This document shows positions 13,831 to 26,639 of a stretch of DNA of 64,000 bases, piece after piece. How positions within the stretch are numbered: position 1 is the stretch's first letter; the number at the start of each line of letters is the position of its first letter. The notes under the pieces were generated by a model. That model saw only the letters and a program-made list of their open reading frames with translations, searched no databases and was not told where the DNA came from. Origin of the DNA: Spirometra erinaceieuropaei (taxonomy: Eukaryota; Platyhelminthes; Cestoda; Diphyllobothriidea; Diphyllobothriidae); contig CACRXP010000139.1 of the NCBI GenBank assembly GCA_902702965.1, forward strand, positions 1,159,806-1,223,805, given 5' to 3'. The position numbers and the translations under genes were made by a program.

Positions 13831-14830
13831 CCCGCTGGGTTAAGCACGTATAGGCAACTAGTATATTTGTCTTAGAAGGCCTCTTTGTTCATTAGGCCAT
13901 AGCTACAGGAAGTCTCCCTTTGTGTACCGCCTAAAAGTTTGATAGAACCGCACGCATTAAGTTTCTTCAGTTTGACTTTTTAATGGTGAATTATTTGGCA
14001 TGATGTTCTTGCTCCCCTTTTCCGTAATTCCTTTGTCTTGCCTTGGTTTCCTAGCTACCCCAATGCACTTGCACTGCCTTTTGTTGTCAATTCCGTACGC
14101 TGTCACCTACTTATTTCTTCCGAAAGGGTAGCCAAATCTTTTGTGCCATGTCGGTACTCACTATACTGTGCGTGCTACAAGGATCGCCGGTTGCGTTTTG
14201 GTTTACTTTGACTTGGTTAGAACATAAATGGTCCGCTTTTTCGATATCTTTGAACGGCTTCTGTTGTCTTACGCATACGCCTGACTTGTTTATTTCTTTA
14301 AGAATACTTGTGTATAGTCTCTCTCATAAACAATAATAAGACAGTTAAAATAAATTAAGAGATGTGGTTGCACAACCCACTATTGCCAGTGAGGTCGATT
14401 TTGTGTACTGCATTTTTAAGACATTTAACGCACATTCCTCATTATAAACGATATGAAGCGCTTTTAATCCATCTCGGTGAACCGCAAGCCGTGGCTTGAA
14501 AGGCCGCCAACTGACAAGATTACCCGGTTCTAACAAGTCACAGAGTCAGGTTGGAAAGGATCCTCCTTAAGGGGGAATTTATCATATTCTCTCTCTCCGT
14601 CGTGATCCATGTCACTCCTTTGTTACTTAAGTGAAACACTGGTCCATCTTATCAAACCAAGCATGTGTGGCACCCACAGACGTATGCAGAGCCCTGTTAG
14701 TCACTGCGACCTCTATCGCCCCCAATCTTTTTGACTCTGTCCTGCCCCGAGATCGAGTGAGTGGGAGGGAAGAGAGTGCGGTAGATGCATAAGTAAGTCC
14801 ACTATTACAATAAACTAATTCAAACGCAGG

Positions 14831-15037
14831 TCACCGTCCCTGCATCCGCCAGGCTGTGTACTGGATATCGTCGTTACTGACGATCGGACAATCATTTGTA
14901 ACGTTCGACCTCGATGAGGGTTCTGTGACCGAGATCTCACTCGCGTCCTTATCGACTGCCTGGGACGGAACTTCGGGGACTGGGGCACTCTGTCCGGTCT
15001 GCGAATCGTTAGGGTCGTTTTTCCAAATATTTGTCAT
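14831..15037 (-). CDS. Unidentified open frame, possible exon or retroelement remnant
   Basis: A 68-codon - strand frame in a GC-richer block. The peptide is rich in Ser, Asp, Pro, Glu and Thr, which is more protein-like than most chance frames here, and resembles a disordered tail. It starts MTNIWKNDPNDSQTG and ends with a stop just before a GTGACC. It has no recognisable domain. The flanking sequence 14.56-14.83 kb, with C/T-rich tracts, has the look of a dispersed repeat, so a retroelement remnant is also possible. Confidence 0.2.
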   Translation of the reverse strand: MTNIWKNDPNDSQTGQSAPVPEVPSQAVDKDASEISVTEPSSRSNVTNDCPIVSNDDIQYTAWRMQGR

Positions 15038-15499
15038 CGAATATCAATCTTCAGACACACGATAAGACGCGTAATATACCAGGGTTTATTTTAGGAGGGG
15101 AGAAAAGAACGTAGAACGACGGGCAAAAGGAGGGGATCGACTAATCCAAAAAACCGTTAACTTCACAGTTATCCAGGGAAGGTGGAGTTGGGAGCTGCCA
15201 CTGGGGAGAGAGAGTCGTTTTCTTCGCGCACCTTGGCTGAAAAATAGGAGAAAGAAAAACAGACGCTGTCCAGACGCCAGACACCCTTGCTCTCAAACTT
15301 AGCACCCTTGTCTGTTAAAACAAAACCGTTCATGTTTGTCCGCTGCACACTGTTGAATAATGAAGTGCGTGGCCTCTGCCAAAGGGATGCCACTGAAGCT
15401 AAGGCAGAAACCGCCCAAGGTAAATTGGTAAAGGACTCGGCACATTTTTCAAGGTATGACTACAGTGCTGGTGAAACTTTCTTTTTTGATTTATTGTGA

Positions 15500-16509
15500 T
15501 GTTTATTGCAACGAGCAAGTACCATTTGTCATTCTAACCATCAAACAAGCAGCACTGTGACAGTAGATATGAACAAGTGAAGAGGCATTTTTCTTTCAAA
15601 CCGAGACAGCTGCGTAATAAATTGCAAGTTTGCGCAAAAAATGCAACATTTTGCCTTAATTTACAACATCACGGACAAACTCTTGACAGGCTCGTGATAA
15701 ACCAGCAGACTTGATTTTGTTATTTTATAAATTCCGAAGAATGGAAGTGAACAGCCCATAACCCTGTCTGCGCCCTGGAACGTCTTCGAATACCTGGTAA
15801 TTCATTTGGTTATCTATGCAGGTAAACCATTACATTGGCTTGACTATGTATAATTGGCTTGACTAACAGTTTGTAGTAGTTGTTCGCTTTTCTTTCAATG
15901 AAGTACGTAGATATTGCAAGTTCTCAAAGTCCACACCAGTAATAACCTGCCGCAACCATAGAGCTAGTTGAAAAAGGAGTAAGAACTCTTTCCCTGACCG
16001 TAAGTCCTAATCATAAAAGATTGGGAATCTGAAAAATGTCATAGGAAGGAGTTGCGGCAAACCGTACGAAAAACCAAAGACGTATTTTGTTTAAGAAAAA
16101 CTGCTGGAAATTATTATCTGTCAAAGTCCGAATAGAAGTATTGCCAGCAATTACGGCTGCCATCACAATTTCAGTAATAAGGTCCCTCAAGGCAGAGAAA
16201 TTGGCTACCTCGGGGATGAAAAAGAGGATACAGTGGTGATTCACGCAGTCAGTGGACATATTGTCACACCGCAGAGGTAAAGTATCCAGAGCAACATTGG
16301 GTGTTTCGGCTGTTTGTGTTAGGCCGACAACTCTTTTGCCCCGGCGAGGCGAGAACTTCTCTCCCCTAGTCTGCCTTTCTTAGACCTAAGATTAAAAACA
16401 AAGCCTTAGATGACAGGCATTTACTGATGGAATAACAAAATGCCAACTTTTTACGATGTTGTCTACTAAGTATACTTCAAAAATTGAATGAGACTTTACC
16501 CGGTGAATT
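15500..16509. other. Non-coding stretch, nothing recognised
   Basis: AT-rich with no supported feature. The direct doublet TTGGCTTGACTA(TGTA/ACAG) near 15836-15865 is the only local repetition I noticed. Confidence 0.4.
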
Positions 16510-17180
16510 CACCTTAACTTAGCCGCATAACCCATGAAATGTTGGCAAAGATTCTGAGTTTTTTTTCGGTTAGGGAGAAATAGTTATAAATGGTTTTAAT
16601 ATTCATTCATCTGCAGCATAATCCCAGCATATATCAGTCACATCGAGGTGCCGGCTTTGGATATATTTCAATCAAAAATGGGTCTTTGAGCACTACGGTT
16701 TTTATTCAATTCTCGACATCCTTATACGTCAAATGCGCTTTGTGCAGAAAACGTGTACGAAAATATTCTTTTTGCACTTATTTGCTAAACACCAATGTCT
16801 TCTTTAAATTGTTGACTCAAACGTTTTCTATTTCAAAAAAACAATTTATTGATTCACGGACAATGTGGGACACAGTCTACAGTTGCTCTTCCTCCTAGGG
16901 TTTCGAAACTTCAAGCCGGATACTTTTCGTCTAGGGTAAATCGCTTATTTATCTACATTTTTAAGACGAAGTCTCACCGGACTCATAAAATTTGATAGTT
17001 AACTTAAACAGTATTGTAAACTTCATGAGCAACACGACAATCAGTAGTACAGCCCCATCTAGGCATTCCTATAAAAGTGGGACAACATTTCAAGAATTTC
17101 GGTTATTTCACGGGATAGGTCAGCTATTGGAAATATATTATTTAAAAAGTTCTAAAATATTATATGTTCGGCTACTATGA
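16510..17180 (+). repeat. Dispersed repeat family C copy
   Basis: This aligns by eye with 37005-37740 in the same orientation. Shared landmarks in order are CATGAAATGTTGGC/ATGAAATGTCAAC, a CAGCATAATCCCAGCATATATC-like block, TGCCGGCTTT, TTTTTGCACTTATTTG, GGGTTTCGAAACTTCAAGC, ATACTTTTCGT and CAGTATTGTAAACTTCATGAGC. It is roughly 0.65-0.7 kb long. The 102-codon frame 16590-16898 lies wholly inside and is not considered a gene. The class of element is unknown: I see no RT, transposase, tRNA box or clear terminal repeats. Confidence 0.65.
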
Positions 17181-19104
17181 TGTAGATTGCTTTGATCCTC
17201 TACCGATTTCACCAGCGCTATAGTCCCTCCTACACATGCTTGAAATAGCCGTGGGCATTTAGGTGACTAAATCTCCCGCCTTCCGCCTCCACCCTCTGCG
17301 CATAAATATGTTATTCAAAGTGTCTCAACCCGTTATATTTTCGGCTGCTATTACTCAACTAACTCCACTCTTCTGCGGAACTTATTATGGTTATAAACAC
17401 TCGTACACCTACTTATAATACCAGTTGGCATGTAGGTCTCAAAATATTTTTCCGATCATCAAAATATTGAACTTTCATTAACAATTCCTCCTGTCGGACT
17501 ACTTACTGAGTGCTACAGTCCTCTGCTGATACCTTCAGCATCCTAAAATTTTAGTCAGTTTAGAGAGTTTCTACCATAATTACGCTGACCAGCTTATTAT
17601 TCCAATTGTGTTGTTTGTAATACAGTTTCCTGTATTCGTACGCTGATTTGCCTAAGAAACTGAAGATGTTACCTGACAACGAATGTGTGGATACAGTGGC
17701 CTTAAATAACCGCGACAAAAAATAATAGATGCAATAATTTCAGATATGCCAAAAAGTACCTTTTTGTTATAACACGTTATTATTATGGCAGTGATATTGA
17801 TAGAAAAACCGACACATGACTCCTTACCGACTACTGTAAAAATGGAGAAAATTTCAATACTTTAGCTGTAGTAGGCTCTACTTAGCCAACGCTCGCTGCC
17901 GCATGATCACCGGCAGTATCTTTAATAATAATTGTTCAGAAGAAGGATGATTGTCCAGTACGCCCAAGCTGTTGTAGAAGAATTACTCTGCGAGCACGTG
18001 GCTTGTAAGGGTGGAAGAGGATGCCAAAGATGGTATATACAGGATGCCATTTTCTCACTGTTTCTTTGCCGATTTTCCTTTATTTCCTTGTGCTTTGATC
18101 ATACAAGGAGTGACGAATGCATATGCTTAGATATATCCTAGCAAATATGCGTGCTTTTTCGGTTCAGATGCTAAAACTAATTTTGCTTTATGGGCTTTCC
18201 TATGATGCAGATAACCAGAAACCTCTCCCTGATTTTAACAGCTCTCTAGCCCTAATACCTATAATTTACAAAAAGTTGAAGGGACGAGGGAGGCTATCTA
18301 ACTTCTCTTCTTTTGCCCATGGTGTAATAGTCACCGCATAAAATTTATTTCTCCCTCTGATGCCTACAGTTAAATAACCATCAATTATTTTCTATTGGTA
18401 CAGTTCGTTTCTGAAATACGTTATCCGGGGACGTGCAAATTCCGTCAAGTTATAATTCATTTAAAAGAATTATCCTTAGCTTTCTACACTCGGTACAACG
18501 GTCATAGCGTCTGGGTGTCAATTCCGTTGCATTCGTTTTTCGTATTTAGTGAAATTTGTGGTCTGAAGCCTCTCTGTCCGGTCTAAACGGGAGAAAAAAC
18601 GCAGTTGACTGTGCATCTGTCAGCCAGCCGGCGTCGAACAGCTGTTCACTTTTCCGCCCCATTTCTGATACACGGCTTCTATCCCATGAAAAGAAGGGGA
18701 ATATTCAGTGTCCCTCTATTTTCGCGCCAATATTCCTTGCTTGATGCCGTGGTCATCCCCTGGACTGCATATTTTCTTTGCCCCTTAATATTTTAAAACG
18801 CATGTCAGGAGTTTTATACAGCTCGTTCGATCCACGCTGTATATTTTTTTCGGATAATGCCTGTGAACTGCTGTTTAGTATAATTATTACATAGCCGTAT
18901 GCTTGCGCGTGCAATGTGGCCTTCAGAAGATGTTGGCTTGTGTATTTTTCCTCAATTTATTTGAATCCAGCCCAAATATTTGACGTGAAATCCCTATCCT
19001 CTCTTCTTTAGAATGTCTTCCTGTGATATTCGATGCGTTGTGGGTCTGAGCAGCTGAATCACTCTAAGTGCCAGCCTTGTTCGCCACAATAGAAATGAGT
19101 CATT
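17181..19104. other. Non-coding stretch, nothing recognised
   Basis: Short frames only. The part at 18.55-18.76 kb has two overlapping + strand frames with no known motif. Confidence 0.35.
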
Positions 19105-19321
19105 TTGGACAAGTCACTAGACGGTCATCACCTAATATCGTCATGTGTTTCCAAGTCACCGGTCAGGTCGAGAATATTAACCTTCTTTATTGAACTACAG
19201 CGCACAAGCGCAGCTAATGAGCTCAGGCTGCGAAGTCCGGCCAGCGTGTGCCAGAAGCGCGGTGATGCCATGCAACGGACCAACCAATCAGCAAATAGCG
19301 ATGCTGTTTTTGAAGACAAGG

Positions 19322-19355
19322 TAGGTGGCGGCGGCTGCGGCGGCGGCGGCGGCGG
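19322..19355. repeat. (GGC)n trinucleotide repeat
   Basis: A GGC/GCG run, interrupted once by CTGC, within a GC-rich 50-bp patch. Depending on the frame it translates to Gly runs, but no gene is supported around it. Confidence 0.8.
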
Positions 19356-19439
19356 CCACGTGTAAATAGCATGGTGCGTTCACAGGGTAGTCTGTGTGAG
19401 TTCGTTGCGGCAACACTCCTGAGCATGTCATCAGTGGTT

Positions 19440-19970
19440 ATTTAGGAGAGCCCTATGGTGGTACGCACATCGTCGTGATCGAAGGCCGGCGTGCAAATTT
19501 GATGAAATCGGGTCACGACCCAAACACAAAGATGGCGAAGCAGTAAGAGAGGGCCGTTTCCTGAAACAAGCAGAACGAACACCTTAAGATGGCATTGGAG
19601 AGTCTGAGGTGTAGAGGACTGAGAACGGTGTAACTTGTCCAATACGTTCCCGGAAAAATTTGTTTGTGGCACCCTCTCGTCTGTCATCACATCGAGTCTG
19701 AACGTCGTCACATCCAAAATGCAACCCAGCTCACCTAGTTTACCCACTTGCTCTCTGCAAAGCACGACCGATGCTTGGGCCTTCCGCTTATTTCTGACTT
19801 AAAACCCAGGAAAAAAGGAGGCCAGGCGGAATCTGTATGTTTACAGGAATTGCACAGGTATTGCGTAAGTCTGAACAGGGCATCGAACAAATTTTCAGGG
19901 TCGCAATAATGGAGGCCCGATGTCAAAAGATGAGCGTACGCCAAGAACAATTTGTTGCGGGTGAGCAATC
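19440..19970 (-). other. Two adjoining - strand frames, unidentified
   Basis: Frames at 19442-19765 (107 codons) and 19735-19968 (77 codons) overlap on the - strand. Their peptides look fairly protein-like (Leu-rich segments, LFLAYAHLLTSGLHYC, ELGCILDVTTFRLDVMT). I cannot assign a family, and no splice border convincingly joins them. They could be a decayed retroelement piece or exon debris. Confidence 0.2.
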
Positions 19971-21379
19971 AATATTTGTTAACTCTTCGCGGAATGATGG
20001 CTTTGCACATGCACTGAAAATGATCATCGTGATATTTGCGACCAGGGACAAGACCTTCCGACGCTAGCGTAAGTGTTATGATTTTCACAAACAAGTGAAG
20101 ATGTACGCGCTTAAAATGTGTTTTTAATTTGGTCGTTGTCGTATAAAGAGCACAGAGTATTACAATTTAAAGACGGGTTAAGGTTTTTGGGTACCGTATT
20201 TTAGCTTGTCTTTTGCTTATAACGATTAGTGTTTATTCCCTTGCTCCAGCGTGCATGCGTCACAATCCATTACAGCCCACGCCCAGCACCGGCTAACCAC
20301 GCCCTTCTAAGTTGTTGCCCATTTGTCGTGCAAGTTTCATTCCGATAGCACCGAGAAACCAGGGTAGACAAGCATGTGCCCACCTCGAACCATTCTATAC
20401 AGAAAGGTCTACTGCGTTTCCATGAATGAGTCGCCAGGCCTGACAATGTCGTCGGCATGTAAATGACTCAAGGCCAAATTATGCACAATCGGAATGCCCT
20501 TACAGTCGTGCAGTTCAGGGTAGAATCAGGTCCATCATTCAGTTAAAGAATGCTGGGGAGAAATTAATGTACTTTTCGGGTGTCAGGTCCACTACCTCTT
20601 CCTTTTGTTCGTAGAAGCTGATAGTATGCTTGATCACGTTAGTTAGTTTAAACCCATCCCACAAACACTTATGTCCATTCGGGCGTTTCTTCAGTCCCTC
20701 TGTCTAGGACGGATCCCCCCAACTCCCATTGTTGCAGAAGATAATCCAAACTCCCACTGCTTGACACATCGTGTACGACGGTGGAGACTGAAGTGGAGGG
20801 GTTGTTGTCTTGTCAAAGTCATCCGTCTGTAAACGGGATGCGGTGATCTACCTCGTCGTCTTGCCTTCTGGACAACGAAATGCAAACTCCTAGACAGCTG
20901 GAACATCTCCAGTCTCCAACCTTCAGTTAGCGTCTTCATGACTGGTGATTATGCCATCTTCTGTAATGCCTCCAGAGCATCCATTCTCACCTCTCGACTG
21001 CTTCACTTCTAGGCAAGTAATCCGAGCGGTTGTTCAGCTTCTGGAAGAGATTACTTAATGAAGGCACTGCAAAGAGCTCGAAAAAGAAAAGCGGGGTAAT
21101 CTCACATATTGACAGATCTTGGCGTACGATAAAAACGACGTCTGTTGGCGTGACTGCCTGACATTCCTGCGGCTAGAGACACTCTCGTGTCAACGCGAAA
21201 AGAGGCCTGAATGCGTAAGATCTAGATTGCTGAGTGCATCTCAGGCACTACAAACGCAGATCAAGTGCCAGTCAGCAGGAGAAGACGGGATGCACAAGAA
21301 TGAAGATTTTATTCCCTATAAAATAGTAAACTGTCTCCTCGCGCAACAAAGGCCCTTGGCAGGGCCAGATTTTGTGTAG

Positions 21380-21910
21380 CAGCATTAAATCATGACCCAG
21401 AGGGCCCATCTACGAGGTTTTCCATTTTTTTGTAGAATAGCGGCGGCGACGACTCCAAGAGCATCGACAGGTTGACCGTCGCGAGCCACGACGTCAACTG
21501 TGTGTTCCAAGGAAAGGGTTAACAGCTGTGATTTTGCGCGTGAATTGGCGTACAGTGAAGTAGAATTGCATCGCATGGAACATACTCCTTCATTCCTTAC
21601 CCACCAGGCTCCAGGGGCAAGGCAGTGTCAGGACCACCGGAGGTGGGCTTGGGTGCGGTGGCTGACAAGACTAAATGACTCACCTGCACGTACCACGCAC
21701 GACCTGGTCCCCGCAAATTACCTGATTTTTGCAGAGGGGCGAATCGGGTCTCAGGTTCGAGGGAGTGCAATTTGGTTCATTCTAGGGAGGAGCCATTTAG
21801 CCTTGCTCTTACCCCTCCAGCCAGTCACATCACAGACACAGGCAGAACTTGCCACGAGGACCGAGTTATCCAGTCAGCCAACAACCTTCCAAGACAGGCC
21901 TTTTGGGGCA
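21380..21910 (-). repeat. Probable dispersed repeat, GC-rich
   Basis: The - strand of this block has the features of a high-copy element: a GC-rich body in AT-rich surroundings, no intact frame and internal short direct motifs (GTGGCTCGCGACGG near 21479-21492, GGGCCCTCTGGGTCATGAT near 21392-21410). From memory I believe similar sequence is repeated in tapeworm genomes, but there is no second copy in this window. The 138-codon + strand frame 21500-21916 lies inside and is not treated as a gene. Confidence 0.3.
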
Positions 21911-21999
21911 TCATGATAGCCTCAAGGCGCTTCAGGTTTATTGTACTGCAGAATGCGCTGAAGATGGATTTCACAGTGTAAATATGAAGTCCTTTTGCT

Positions 22000-24430
22000 T
22001 TGTTCTTGTTCTGAGGTTTCTTTGATTGAAGCGGCTGCAGATTGTGTAAATGCTTCCGGCAGTTTCAAAAGGAAAGGACTCTTATTAGTACATTTACACG
22101 ATATTTTGACCGTGGCAGGTGATGAGGTCTGTTACTGCCTCACGATGTCGACTTGCATGTGGACATGTTAATAGCGGGGTGGACTTGGGCAGCGCCCAGC
22201 TCACTCTCTCTCTCTCATCCCACGTTTACCGAGTTCTGATTGCAAGGAAAAGCCGGGAAGACCGACGGAATTTCTGTGAAAACTAAAACACGAGTCTATG
22301 TCTGCCTGCACGCTCTGCTTCCCAACTCTACACCTAAGAGGTCTTCTTCTATGGTGTCGCCGACCCTGCATTGATGAGAGTACTAGAAAGGTGAGACCAA
22401 GAATGAGTCATTGCATTCTAACCATCAGTCCTGATTAGGATTGAGCTATCCTGTCAGCCAGTTCTTTCACAAGCCAAGATATTTAAAGAATTCCTCAGGC
22501 ACGACTTCATTCTCTTTTTTCTCCCTAAATTAGCGAAGGGGTCCAGCACAGACTGGATGATTTAATTAGGCTCAGTGGACTGATGCAAAGAAAGTTTCCT
22601 ACTCAGGCCTATGACAACCACGTACGCAATGGCCAAACGCCTATCAAGACTCAGCTCAGTCCGAGAAACGCATGCCCTGAGCCAAAATAGTCCCTGTTTT
22701 CGACCAACGCAACAGCTATCTGTCCCCTTTTGGGGACTTCTGGCACGCGTGGACTATGAATCAGTGAGTGTATTGCGAAAAAAGCGGTTTTGATTAATTT
22801 ATTCTGCTTTCTGACAACTGCAAAAGGTTACAGGCAAAATCAGAGGCTATTTCCTGCTTATTTACTATGACGATTTAATCAGATTCTATGCGAGTCCGGC
22901 TTCGCAATTATGCTGTAATTTCTTCTCTTCACCCCATTTTGACCATTTGCCTGTGACTATGCTCGAAAGAGTAGCTGTTTTGAACAGTTGCGGAATGTCC
23001 TTGCTTGGTGTGTTTTTCATTTTAGCTTGATAATGACCTTCACTGCCCGCGACCGCATGGCCGTGGAAGATAAGAAGGCGGGCGCAATCTGCGCAGATAA
23101 TTTATCGACTCATACTCACAACATGCGCATGTGCACTTTAAGGCTGCTTTTTTTGTATCTGATGTGCTGCTAATCCGATCAATTAGCCTATTATTTCATG
23201 CAGCCAAAAGCACAGATGACAATTTCAGTCCGAAGAGTTGTTGCCTATACCAGTTTTGCTTCCGACAGACTGTCGCTGCATTTTTAAATTTCGAAAACAC
23301 TACTCAGACTTTCAGCCATCGTCAAAGAGCAGAGTAAGGAGGAAGTCCGTGTCCGGGAGACCACGCTTAGGACTGATTGTGATTCCTGATTGATAGCCTC
23401 ACCATACCCTTGCTTCATTCGAACGGGCAAAAAATCCTAAAAGAGCACTACAAGTGGAGGAGCCACCATCTGAATCCCCGGAGACAATACAGAACATTTA
23501 AGTCATTGTTTTGCCGCTCTGAGTGCTTTATCCACATTGCCCAAATACCCAGCCTCTTCTGTGGTCCACTCCATGATTTTTAAATCATATTCTAGTTGAA
23601 TAACCCAGAGCTTTTCATGCTCTACTTAGTTCTACCGAGTCCTCGAAAATCTAACATTACTAGCGATATTTGGGCGGAATATTACGCTTCCCTTGAGCGA
23701 TTCCTTTGCCTCAAAATTAAATATATTCTGTTGCTCTGTTCTCAAAACTCCAGATCAGCAATATAATCAAATTACCTGATACAAATTTAATGCATTTATT
23801 GATTTATGCTGCCTTAGAATGCTTCCATTTCAAGAAAAGACGTAATTTCCTCTCCCTACTGTCAGCATGTAAGCTGTCAAACTAAACTGTACTACCGATT
23901 AGGCTTATATGACAGTCTGATTAAATCTTTCGGAGGAACTCTGTTGACCTCAATGCCCATTCTTCGGCCGGCATATTGTTTTCACTTCTACTTCTGCTTC
24001 TTCGGCATCTTAAAAATTTTATACATTTTGCTGGCTGGCAAGACGCACGCGATTTATAATAACTAAATGAAATATTAAAAGGGCATGAGAATAAGACTTT
24101 GCCTCCCGTATTAAAGGTGGGTTTAAGGTAAATTCCAGGGGGTGAGGTCTGGGATTAGGGTTTGTTTAATATATGTTAGAACACGGGATAAGGTATCCTC
24201 TGTAATTTACCTCAAGGTCGTCTGTAGTATGTTGATCCATATTCCCGTGTTCAAGCCTTTTCCTCTTTTTCTAAGGGAGTCCGTTTTTTCCTTTGATTCA
24301 TTACATTCATCAGCGAACCCCTGCTCTTCGTCGGTGTTTAGGAGGATGAGGAATTTTCAGGAAAGCATGGATTTAGCACTTTTCTTTCTTCTTTTCTCGC
24401 CCACAATTTAATTTTTACCAATGATAAGGA
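22000..24430. other. Non-coding stretch, nothing recognised
   Basis: No supported gene or element. A short (CT)n tract at 22201-22215 is the only simple repeat of note. Confidence 0.4.
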
Positions 24431-24433
24431 AGG

Positions 24434-24572
24434 AATTGGGAACGGTCATTTCTGGCCTAATTGCCGTCACCAGCCGGCCATGCTCGAACTGCAGACCGTG
24501 TAGGTCTGTGATCTGAGGCCCGGGTCAGTTAATCGAAGAGGATTTAAACCGATGTTTTACCACTTGAGCCTC
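24434..24572 (-). repeat. SINE family B, copy 1
   Basis: The left end GGTCATTTCTGGCCTAATT and GCCGTCACCAGCCGGCCATGC (24444-24484) aligns with GGTCATTTGTGGCTTACTGG and CGTCGCCAGTCAGCCATGC at 49332-49369. Both are followed by a degenerate tRNA-like head read on the - strand: CTCAAGTGGTAAAAC here, CTCAGTGGCTAGGAGCG in the other copy. So this is a second tRNA-derived SINE family, distinct from the CCTCGTAGCTCAG family. It is decayed and lacks an intact B box. Confidence 0.5.
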
Positions 24573-24762
24573 GGGCCCAAATCCTATTGGCTGACTACAC
24601 GACTTTTCATTGACTGTGGGATCAAAATCACCACTTCAGATTCGCTTTAGAATTCGGAATCTAAAACCACAATGCGATTTACGTAACAAAGAACTATTTC
24701 CGACTCACCTCATTTCCACCTTTACATAGGAAACTCTTAATAATCACTCTCACATGCAATTA

Positions 24763-24850
24763 CCTCAATCGCTAGAGCGCTGATCAACTCATGCTAAGGG
24801 TCGCATCCTCGTGGCTCGTAGTGACATTCATCCCTGTGGCCGGATTTAAA
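24763..24850 (+). repeat. Degenerate tRNA-like SINE fragment
   Basis: CTCAATCGCTAGAGCGCTGA (24764-24783) resembles a tRNA D arm and A box. About 25 bases on, AAGGGTCGCATCCTCG (24797-24812) sits where a B box would be, but the B box is broken (GGGTCGCATCC against GGTTCGANTCC). It lies 190 bp from a family B SINE and may be part of the same decayed cluster. Confidence 0.35.
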
Positions 24851-26561
24851 TTCGACCGACCTATGTAGGTTCACATTGTCAACAAGGCTTCGTCAAGATC
24901 TCTTTCTTCGATGCTTTGCACCGTCAAATTCTCGGACTATGGACTCTAAAGTACTTTTTCTATGCTTAAAGTTGCCTTCATTATGTCTCGAGTTGCGCAG
25001 GCGGAGACGACTATGGCAAGACGTCTATTCAAATCAACATGTCCCGTGATAAAGAGCAAATATGAAGGGTCAGGAATCACTGCTATATATTTGTCGGTTA
25101 TGTTCATTTAACCTTTATTTCACTATATCCTTTGAAGCGGCGGCTCTAGGTTTAGAGAAGCAGCACTAAAATCATGAAAAGAACAGCAAAACTACTTCGG
25201 CCGCCTTTTTCTGAACTACCAGAGGTGACCTCTGAAATTAACGATATCGACCATGGACTGTTTAGTTTGAGACGAAGTCCGTGTTTATCATCTGAAGGAT
25301 TTGTTTCCAGCAAAGCCGATAAGGCAGATTTGCGCGCCTCCTATGTGGATGTTTGGTGGAGGAGTTTTTGGCAATTATAATGTCGTGCCGCGTCTATGGA
25401 CACGTTAAAACGATTCGCGAACTCTGCAAATAGTATCTCTATTGTCCAGCTGGCAATACCTCTTCGTCACAATAGTGGAAAATGAACACTTTTTCAAGCT
25501 ACCGGTCTCTTCCCCGGGGACGCTGTCCGGTAATGAGTTTGTTTTGTGACACTGATAGATAAATCATGCAGTAAGTGACCTAATTTTCCTGGTTTACTGC
25601 CTTCTCCATGTCACAATAAGTTCAGTTGGATCGGACGATCTCGTCTCCGTAGTCGCAGTTGGCTAATTAGACTTTGTAGCTTGAACATACGGACATCGAT
25701 AATCGTCAAAACTGCTTGATGGTTTGTACAGTAATATAAGTAGACTGAAACCGTGCTGAGGTTCCTCCATATCAGAAGCCTGAAGAGAACCATTACGACT
25801 GAAAGGTTTACTTAACAACTCATCGTTAGCGCACTTGAAGAAAGGATTTTTATATACTGTTTAATGAAGGGATTGCAAGACCGTAGTTAATGTAAGAAGG
25901 CAAATATTGGACAGTTTCTTCTGGAAACAACACGATTCCGAGATGTAATGAAGTTTTAGCACCTAGACAATGTATTCAATTCTGAAATGCTTTTGTTATG
26001 TCCCGTAGGTTCATGTACATGACTGTACCAAAAATACCTTGGCAGCATCCTGTCATCGCCTTCTCCCCTCGCACGCGCACCGTTCAGTCCTGGGCGCGCA
26101 ATCGCCCTCGCACCGACATTTGGCATCCGACATTCGCGAGCACTGCAAACGCACCGACTGTCAACAGAATCTATGTGTGTACCACGAATAAGTGTGCCTT
26201 TTCCCGAGCCTCTTGAAAACAGGCATCCAGGAGCACATGCGTGCAGACCAGATCCGTCTCATGAGTTGTCAGCAGCATGCAAACCAAGTTCCCCTACTGA
26301 TTGTTTGTTCGGTGTTTTTGATCACAGTCCTTCGAGTACTTAGACCTAAAAAACGTGCACTCTGACTCATGTGGCTATCTGGAGCAGGTGAGCCTAAGCT
26401 TCTGAGGATGTGGGTCACAACAATGCAGCCAATAGCCCAGCAGGTAAATTCCTGAGATATCAACTGTCTGAAGCCTATTCGTGGTTATATCAGCCAACCT
26501 TACATCCAAAAGGTGCTTGTAGCCGAATACAAACTTGGGTTTATTTTGTACATCGACCCCT

Positions 26562-26574
26562 CCCCCCCCCCCAG
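26562..26574. repeat. Short poly-C tract
   Basis: CCCCTCCCCCCCCCCC just upstream of the large PLE relic. A similar C run is at 58310-58318. Length is likely unreliable in any assembly. Confidence 0.7.
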
Positions 26575-26639
26575 TAGTTGACATCAAGCAGATTATCTAG
26601 TAACGCTACGAAGGTGATTTGCCTTTAAATTCTACCACG

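Noticed and set aside
21500..21916. 138-codon ORF as a gene
   Set aside because: Sits in a probable dispersed repeat read in the opposite direction; no domain.
26269..26587. Zinc-finger-like tail of a LINE near 26.0-26.3 kb
   Set aside because: I looked for C2H2 spacing on both strands and did not find an intact finger.
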